Part shown: positions 56,694 through 64,000 of the stretch, one piece after another
How positions within the stretch are numbered: the first letter of the stretch is position 1
Layout: every line of letters starts with the position of its first letter
Origin: Syngnathus acus
Taxonomy: Eukaryota; Chordata; Actinopteri; Syngnathiformes; Syngnathidae
DNA: 64,000 nt
Direction: 5' to 3'
Assembly: GCF_901709675.1 (NCBI RefSeq)
Contig: NC_051100.1
Span: 9,892,786 to 9,956,785 of the forward strand
Program-made: the position numbers and the translations under genes
Notes under the pieces: generated by a model
Told to the model about the DNA's origin: nothing
What the model saw: only the letters and a program-made list of their open reading frames with translations
Database searches by the model: none

Positions 56694-58325
56694 AGCGGAT
56701 GCATGTTGTGTTTTATGAGCACGCACACTGGGAGCCTGACCTGCACTCTGCAGTTGAACTGACCCCATTTCTATTTAACGTAAAGCCGCACTCAAAGTCA
56801 TTTACAAGCAGCCCTCTGTGGAACTGAGCAAAGTCTCCAGTTGTTGCTTACCTTAACTTAAAAACACATTCTATACATGCAGGGATACAACACTTTCAAT
56901 TCAAATTCTCAAAGTGTCTTCAGGCTTCTCAGTCGACTGTTTTTTTTTGTCCCAGTTAATATCAAGAAATGAAATGTCTACACTAGTGTTTTCAATTGAA
57001 GGTTTATTTTTGTGTTCTAAACTATGTACTAACCCTAAAACTCAAATGACCAAAACAGAGAATGTAAACACGGAAGCCCCAAATTTGTACCACTTTTTTG
57101 ATTATTTGTGGGATAAAGAAGACAATCTTCTTTTTTTACATTAGCATACATGCACATAAACTGTTTTATTTTTTGATCCAGTGGCTTTTTTTTTGTGTTT
57201 CTTTTTCTTTGCAAGTGGACTTAATGTAATTTTATGTATGTGGTGCTAACTTGAACACTGTTGCTAGTGATGAAAATCTTATATTTATAGTATTAGGGCT
57301 ACATTGACAAAAAGGTTGTAAGGTTAAGGTTAAAACAAGAATAAGTTCAAAACTTTTCAAACACTGATAGATTTTTCTCTCTTGTAAATATATAACACGA
57401 CTTAATCCTTCCTATTTTTATATATTATTATTCCCTCTTTTTTAAATTTGATGAAATGTAATCATTTTTCCCACAATATAATATCAAGATTTTTCTTCTA
57501 GAAATTTGAGTTGATACTTGTAGTATTGAAAACATGAGAAATTTATTAGTAATACTACTACCCCGACGTTCATTTTTTTCAATGTGGCCCTAATACTTAT
57601 TCATATAAATTAATTTGATTTTGTTATTTAAATACTTGTAAACAGTTGCAATGTTGAAGGAAAAAATATCAGTTGGCAGAGAAACAAAATGCTGTTTGCA
57701 CCACTGACTGCATGATGACTTATGCTAAATCTTTTCGTACATTCCAGACATTTTTTGTGTCGTTTAATGGGATAATCTTTTTTTTTAAATTTACTGTGCA
57801 TTCCCATAATTCCTATTTATTGTCCATCGTGTCTCACTAATTACAGCATGTAGCATCTTGCCTGATGATGTTTCCTGCTGTTTTCTTTTTGTACCCACTT
57901 TGGTGATAGCCCCTCACGGAGAACATGTGGGCATCCTTCCAGGCAAGTGGGGGCAGTGTTGACATGTCGGCGTTATCAATACGCTAATAAAGGTCCTCTA
58001 GTGAGGTCTGTAGGGGATACAAGCTTCTTTTGTTATCTCACCTCAGCAGCAACGCTGTGGCTAATTGGAAGACAAAGTGGCAGAGGGCGTGCGGTGCTGA
58101 AGGTGGTGTGCTGTTGCTTTGTGTCCATATGATCCAGCCTTGTGTTGCGAGCCGAGGCAGATTCATCCTCAAGAGTGTGGAGCCTTGCCTTGTAAACACA
58201 GCTGCGTGCCCCATACACACAATGTCTCACTCTCATGCTGCTGACAGGCTGAAAAGCATTTTCGAAGCCAGAAGACTCCACCATCTATCAGCTTGAGGCA
58301 GCCTACAGACTCAGACAGTCGGCTA
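56694..58325 (+). other. DISC1 3' UTR and downstream DNA
   Basis: AT-rich DNA without convincing coding frames. No AATAAA was found close to the stop; the first clear one downstream is at 57986-57991, so the 3' UTR may be about 1.3 kb or use a variant signal. Confidence 0.45.
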
Positions 58326-59199
58326 ACACACACACACAGGCTCACACTTACCACCAAAATGAGCCCAACTCATAACTGAATCCGTTGTGGCACCACAGTG
58401 AGCCCCATGAGGCAGTCGGTCTCGTAAAATTGCTTGAGGAAAAAATCCAGATGGTTTGCTGCAGATACATATAGCAAGACAATATGTGCTGTAGGGTATA
58501 CTCACTTGGGATGAAATTGCCTCTAGATGGGAGTACCGCCCTATGCACTTGCTGGACGCTTTATTAGGTACCATGCACACTACCATTATAGGACCCAGGT
58601 TAAGAACTATCTCGAGTTTGGACTTATCAGATATTTTAGTGTGCCACTGTGCCAGAAATGGACAATTAAGGATTTGCTTGCGGTCCTCCATGATGTAAAG
58701 TTGGCCAGGCAATCACGGGTCATGGTGAAATGTGGGCACTTAGAGACTGCCTTTCATTCCAAGTGTCTATGAAAATAGAGCCTCAAGTCTTTGATCCACT
58801 CTGAGCGCAAGAAGCTTCACTTGAACTCTTTATAAGCCTTTCACGTGTATCCAGACCCACTGTGTTTATCACTCTAAATTACGCTGTGCAATCAGGCGGG
58901 AGGAAAAATTATGCAAAATCAATAAAGATCTCCAATAATTTAATTGCAGAGTGTCTGTACGCCAAATCTGCATATCTCTCGGTGAAGCCATTAATAAAGT
59001 GGCACTGATACAAATAAATAACACAGCTGAGGCAACATAGAATAGACAGAACTCTCATCTGTGATCAAAACAAACAGAGGCCAAAATATTCTTAAAGGTG
59101 AAGTCAAGTCAAATATTTTCGATGCAATAGTGTGTTTGATTGGCCCACACTCCAAACACAGTATTCCGCAATATCAGCACACCCCATCTAAAAAGAAAA

Positions 59200-59390
59200 A
59201 AGATTTGGTAAGCCGAGCAGTCAGGATATCTACCACATGGTCAGCATTCCAGGTTCAATTCTTGGCCCTGTATGGAGTTTGCATGTTCTCTCACTTCTTG
59301 CGTGGGTTTTCTCCAGATACTTCCTCCCACATTCCAAAAAGGGTTAGGTTAATTAAAGAATAAATTGTCCAATAGTCATAAATGTGAGTG
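59200..59390 (+). repeat. SINE-like dispersed repeat copy
   Basis: It contains 'gtatggagtttgcatgttct', 'gcgtgggttttctccaga', 'cttcctcccacattccaaaa', 'ggttaggttaatta' and 'aaattgtcc', the best-preserved copy in the window of the common teleost repeat. Confidence 0.7.
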
Positions 59391-60113
59391 TGATTTACAC
59401 AAGCAGATGGACAATGCAGGGAAAAACAAGAAAGTACAAAAAAAAAAATCTTTCCCACGATTTAATTTTCTTTCCCATGATTTTGTAATGTCTCACTTAT
59501 TGTTCTCTCTGAATTTTGTGTTTGTGGAAAAAATGCTCACCAGAGCATGCGGCTCACTGTTCCGTCCATCTGGTGTTGACTCCCCCCGAGAGTCTTCAAC
59601 CCCCCCAGCACAATGAAAACAGTAGTGAGTGAGAAATCTGTGAACTATCGACCCATAGAGTAAAATAAAATAGAGTGCTGGAGAGCTGTCCCTGAAACTC
59701 TCTTTTGAATTGCCTTTATTAGCATGCCTGGCTTTCAATAAAAGTCATTACTGTGGAAAAGTTCATTCTTTTAAGTGTGAAACTTGTCGTTTTTTATTAA
59801 ACACATTGGGAATACTTGGACAAACTATGGAAAATCAACAGAGATCTAAATATACATAATTATAATGAAATATAAAACAGTATTTCACTCAGACCTATGT
59901 AAAAGAATTAAAGAACTTAAAGAACTAAAACCCAACCTCGATTTGGAGGAACAATGTTTCAGCGTGAAGGGTTCTTTGTTCTGCTTTTTGTGTGTTTTGT
60001 TCAGACGAATGGGACGTGGCCCATTTTGCACTCACCAAGAAGAAAGAATTGATCACTTCCATGTCCAAGCAGTAAAAACATATTGTTAGTACGTCCTCCA
60101 GGGAAAGCTCGGT

Positions 60114-60405
60114 CAGCGACTCACCTTGCAGCCTCCCTTGTGAACGTGGCTGCCCGTAGAAGGATGAAATGTCTTCTGCACTTTGTCTGGGTTGGAGACA
60201 GACACCACGGTAAGAGCAGACATCAATACATCTGATGGATGGAGCTGGATGCCCTTTTTTAGAGCAAGAACCCTAATGATGGCGCCGGTGAGTGATGGGG
60301 TATTTCTGCCAAGGCAGGGTTGTTCCCTTTTATCTGAAGGTTCGGCCTGGGTTGAGTTTTCCACCTCCATTATTGTCCTAGCTTCTTCCATTTCACAAGG
60401 GATGT
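60114..60405 (-). CDS. Candidate unassigned exon on the minus strand
   Basis: From an ATG near 60393 the minus strand reads MEEARTIMEVENSTQAEPSD, continues open for about 90 codons (...SLTGAIIRVLALKKG... GSHVHKGGCK) and meets a perfect gtgagt donor at about 60120. A T12 tract lies shortly upstream of the ATG, as before an acceptor. I do not recognise the protein and found no partner exon, so this may be chance. Confidence 0.2.
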
Positions 60406-61118
60406 GGCAGGAAAAAAAAAAAAGCTGGATTCTATCCAATATGACTTTGGGAAAATGGCGAGGTAAACTCATGGCAAGCCTGTCATATGGACAATTTAGT
60501 ATCTGCAGAAGCAGTACTTCAACACTAAAATAAAGTTTCTCAAAACAATTGTAAAGTGTGTTTTCCAACAGCATAAAAACACAGCGGCTCTGCTTATGGT
60601 GGATTTATGTGATTTAGGCTGTACACACTCATAAAAGAAATCATAAAAGCAAGTAGCCAAGCTCAGTGAACAGTTTGCTCACTATGCTGCAGTCATCAAA
60701 GGCAATGGCTGAAAGATGGATTACGAGCGCAGTAACACAATATGCCAAGGGGAAGCGTTGTGCGTCGCTAACTAAATGTGCACGTTTAAACGGCGAAATA
60801 AAATGCATTTTACAGGCTGCAGTCAAGTGTGAAACTTGAGCCCATCAAAGCCCGTCTGCTCTGTGTTTTAAAGGCAGTTTGGAACCAAGAAGTATAAGGA
60901 TATATGTATTGCAGCTATCATCGCCATTTCACGTTTAAACAGGACATATATTATGATACATTTGTACAATTTTAAGAAATTCATTTATATAAATGATATC
61001 TGGAGTCCCTGCCCAACCATGTCAGAAATGTTTACTCGTAGAAATATGTACAGTGTATACATGATTCCCCCCATCCCGCCTCTTAATATTAAAATGTTTA
61101 AAAAATATAATATTAAAG

Positions 61119-61590
61119 TACCGTATTTTCCAGACTATAAGGCGCACCTAAAAACCTAAAATTTTCTCAAAAGCCGACAGTGCGCCTTATAGTCCGGTGC
61201 GCCTTATATAGTATGGACCAAATTCCTAAATTTAAACTGGTCCGAAGCATTGTGTCATGAAATCAATCATAAGTGGCCCGCTGAAGACTATGAATCCATC
61301 CATCCATCCATCCATCCATCCATCCATTTTCTGAACCGCTTAGTCATGAATCAAAAAGACTATGGATCATTATTTTGTGATTATCAGGTAATTTGTTGCG
61401 TCTGAAGTTGAAATAAAAAAGATAAAATGGAGAATGATTTGATTTGGATTAAAAATCTGACATGATGCATTAATGGTGCGCCTTATAGTCCGGTGCGCCT
61501 TGTATAAGGACAAAGTTTTAAAATGGGCCATTCATTGAACGTGCGCCTTATAGTCAGTCCGGTGCGCCTTATAGTCCGGAAAATACGGTA
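61119..61590. mobile_element. Palindromic TA-flanked element, copy 2
   Basis: It starts 'taccgtattttccagactat' and ends 'atagtccggaaaatacggta'; several more inverted 'gcgccttatagtccggtgcg' units lie inside. It shares 'ttttaaaatgggccattcat' with copy 1 in opposite orientation. A (CATC)n microsatellite (61284-61327) and the common repeat tail 'cattttctgaaccgctta' lie inside, so another repeat may have inserted here. Confidence 0.75.
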
Positions 61591-62299
61591 GCTAATATTA
61601 TAAAAGCAACAGACAACAAATGTAGCAACTTTCTCCCGGAGACTCTGAGGAATTTAGCCCTCTGCATTCAGACTGCAAATGACTGGTGTTAATCTAAAAC
61701 TACCATTCTTTGGCAAAATTCAAAATTGCTGTCTTCCAGACACATTTCCAGAAACAGGCAGCTAACAAAATGTTGACATAGTTCATTTCTGCTGACAGAG
61801 GTCAAGGGTGGCCCAAGTGAGACGATACCCGGGGTAAAACTAAATCCACTAAATGCTAAAATCTTGCTCACAGAGTTTGTGAAACGTTAATCTGTATAAC
61901 CATGCCCCCCACAAAACTTTGCATTTTGATAACGCACAGTTCAATCAATTTAGCTTTGAGGAGTTCAATTCTTTTGTTTTAAAGAGCAGCCCTGTAGGCC
62001 ATTTTAAGACACTCCCACACCAGCATCGCAAATAAATGAAGAAGAGCAGCCCAAGGACATTAGTGCCATTTGGAATTAAAAGTGCAAGCGAGGAGAGAAA
62101 GATAGGAAGAAATTGAGAGTGACAGAGGGAAGAGTTTCCTGTAGGGAAGCAGTGACTCTGCAACAGCAAACAACAACACAACAAAATGGATGTGAAATGT
62201 TTGCCTGGTGAACACTTGACCCTGCTTGCATTATTAATCATACTGTACAGCTGCAAATGTTGGGAATTATTACTTGTGGTGTGACAACCATCCACTGTG

Positions 62300-64000
62300 A
62301 ATTTTCCAAATGAAATGGAAGCGGTGAGGCTAGATAAGCAGACCCACAGCAGCAGGACGCAGACAACATCCAGTCAAACGGAAGCATCAATATTCATCAT
62401 CGCACAGAGCTGCAGAGTGGATTAGAGCCACATGTTGTGTCATGGCACCAACAAATACTCAAGTTATAAAAAAGTACTTGCTTCTTCTGGCTTTCTTAAA
62501 CCGATGACTGATTTGACGTGAGGGTGCGGAATAGCTCATTTTAATATCCTGCCCTGGTTTTTGCCTTTGGCATCAAACTGTCACACTGTGGAGAGAAGAC
62601 AGGTGGACCTGGAACAGAGGTAAAAGTGGAGACAGGAAGTCAAGAGCATGCTACAATATTAAGAGAGGTTGTGGGTTTGAATCTCTAGCTTCCTTTCTCA
62701 TTCCCAAAACAATCATGGTCGCTTAATTGAATGCGAGTCTCAATTAGCCATAGAAAATCAGTTGCCAAGTTAATCTTCACCCCTCAAGCATAGTAAGATT
62801 TAGAACTAATATTTAAAAGAACAAATGTGGTAGATTTCTGTTAAAAAGTGCTGCTATGTTTTTTTTTATTACAGCAGTTCAGATAATGGATGGCTGGATG
62901 AAAGAAAAACAGAATCACGCATCTGTCACATTTGTTCCCTGAAAGGACACTGATTGGTCATATCATGTAATATTGTATCGCTCTAATGTCTAGTTGGATT
63001 TAGCATTTGAATGGGTTTAGACGAGTACCCCAAAACATCCTGTAAAGAAAATGAAGTCCATTAAAATGACTCTACACGAAGAACAAAATGTGTACGTAGC
63101 CAACGTTGGCTTGTCTCATTCTATTTTACAGCCATATTATTTCACAATCTGTATTGGATTGTGAAAAGCTCTTTCAATAAACAGGAAGGAAAGCGAATTT
63201 CCCGCTGTATGATTTGAGTGACTCGTAACCATATGGGTTAAATTGAACCAATTCATCACGATCATCTCAACCTGAACTAACCCCTCCCATTGCATGTATA
63301 GCCCTATATAATATGTCATGTGAAATCATAAGCATTGTGCATGTTACTCCCACTAATCCATATCCAAGACTATTGTTTATATTTTTCTCAATTGTATTAC
63401 CCAGTAAAATATGGATTTTATGTATTCATTGTGTGCACTGGAACAACAGCAATCTGACATTTTCCATGCTTGCAGATGCCTTCATCATCACACAAAGTGT
63501 ACTTTAGATGCCCTCGTCCAAATAACATAAATAATACATTTTGTCGTCATACCAACCAACGTTGTGGCAACATCCCATATATTATGAATTGAGGTCACAG
63601 CCGTTTCAAGGGCAAAGCACAAAAATCAAACACATGGAAGGGGCAATAGTTGAGGACTTTGAGGTGTATTCATAAACATCTGACAGGTTCCTAATATAGA
63701 GCCTACTGAGAGATGGTGAGCAGAGCTGCAAAGCCACGAGCTCACTTTGCGGTGTCTCCCTGAGGACCTTTTCTGTGACAACCATTCCTCCTGCAGCAGA
63801 GGTAATGAACTTGAGGAGCCCCTTGAGAACGCCGCTGGGAATTTCTTCGCATGACCCGCGCAGGTCATTGACATGCTGGTAAGTGCTGCATTATAACTTT
63901 GATTCTTAATGCATAATTGACATGAATCACATTTTATCATATTAAATAGGACTCATTAAATATGTATTTAACTTGTGTGTTTTACGCAGGGCGCATTGTG
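62300..64000. other. Gene-free end of window
   Basis: Mostly AT-rich sequence with no named gene. A short exon-like stretch with tcctgcag acceptor, open plus frame and ctg/gtaagt donor lies at about 63797-63879, and a further tttacgcag acceptor occurs 12 bases before the end of the window. The frame reads AEVMNLRSPLRTPLGISSHD, which I cannot assign. Confidence 0.2.

Overview
The window is genomic DNA from a vertebrate, almost certainly a ray-finned (teleost) fish. Its genes have many introns with GT-AG junctions and short exons, the proteins read as clear but diverged orthologues of mammalian ones, and the introns hold repeats typical of teleosts. There are no bacterial operons, CRISPR arrays or rRNA/tRNA genes that I can see. 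Gene identities come from reading the spliced proteins and recalling their families; no search was run.

Four genes make a block related to human 1q42. (1) GPR137B, plus strand, runs from the window edge to 3385 and lacks its start. (2) EGLN1 (PHD2, HIF prolyl hydroxylase), minus strand, 14123 to 5529, is complete in five coding exons and encodes 359 aa. (3) TSNAX (translin partner TRAX), plus strand, 18457-23021, has six coding exons and encodes 279 aa. (4) DISC1, plus strand, 24987-56693, has fourteen coding exons and encodes 825 aa. Every junction was checked for phase and each complete model sums to a whole number of codons. GPR137B and EGLN1 are tail to tail. EGLN1 and TSNAX are head to head, 4.3 kb apart. 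TSNAX and DISC1 are in tandem, 2 kb apart, the arrangement that in humans allows TSNAX-DISC1 read-through splicing. The last 7 kb (57-64 kb) has no gene I can name, only two weak exon-like signals.

The most unusual structure is a 2-kb composite mobile element (16117-18115) between the divergent EGLN1 and TSNAX promoters. Its outer shell is a non-autonomous hAT-type element with matching terminal inverted repeats and a perfect 8-bp target duplication. Inside is a 1.2-kb minisatellite bracketed by two hairpins and by an inverted repeat, one arm of which is also one arm of the 3' hairpin. That layout resembles Helentron-type non-autonomous elements nested in the hAT shell. Other mobile DNA includes two related hAT-like insertions in DISC1 intron 9 (one nested in an older SINE-like repeat), a mariner fossil, a LINE reverse-transcriptase remnant, two palindromic TA-flanked elements, and an element with TGTCACG ends.

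The genes do not form one pathway. EGLN1 senses oxygen through HIF. TSNAX works with translin in RNA cleavage. DISC1 is a coiled-coil scaffold at centrosomes and in neurons. GPR137B is a lysosomal membrane protein linked to mTORC1. Their proximity is inherited synteny.
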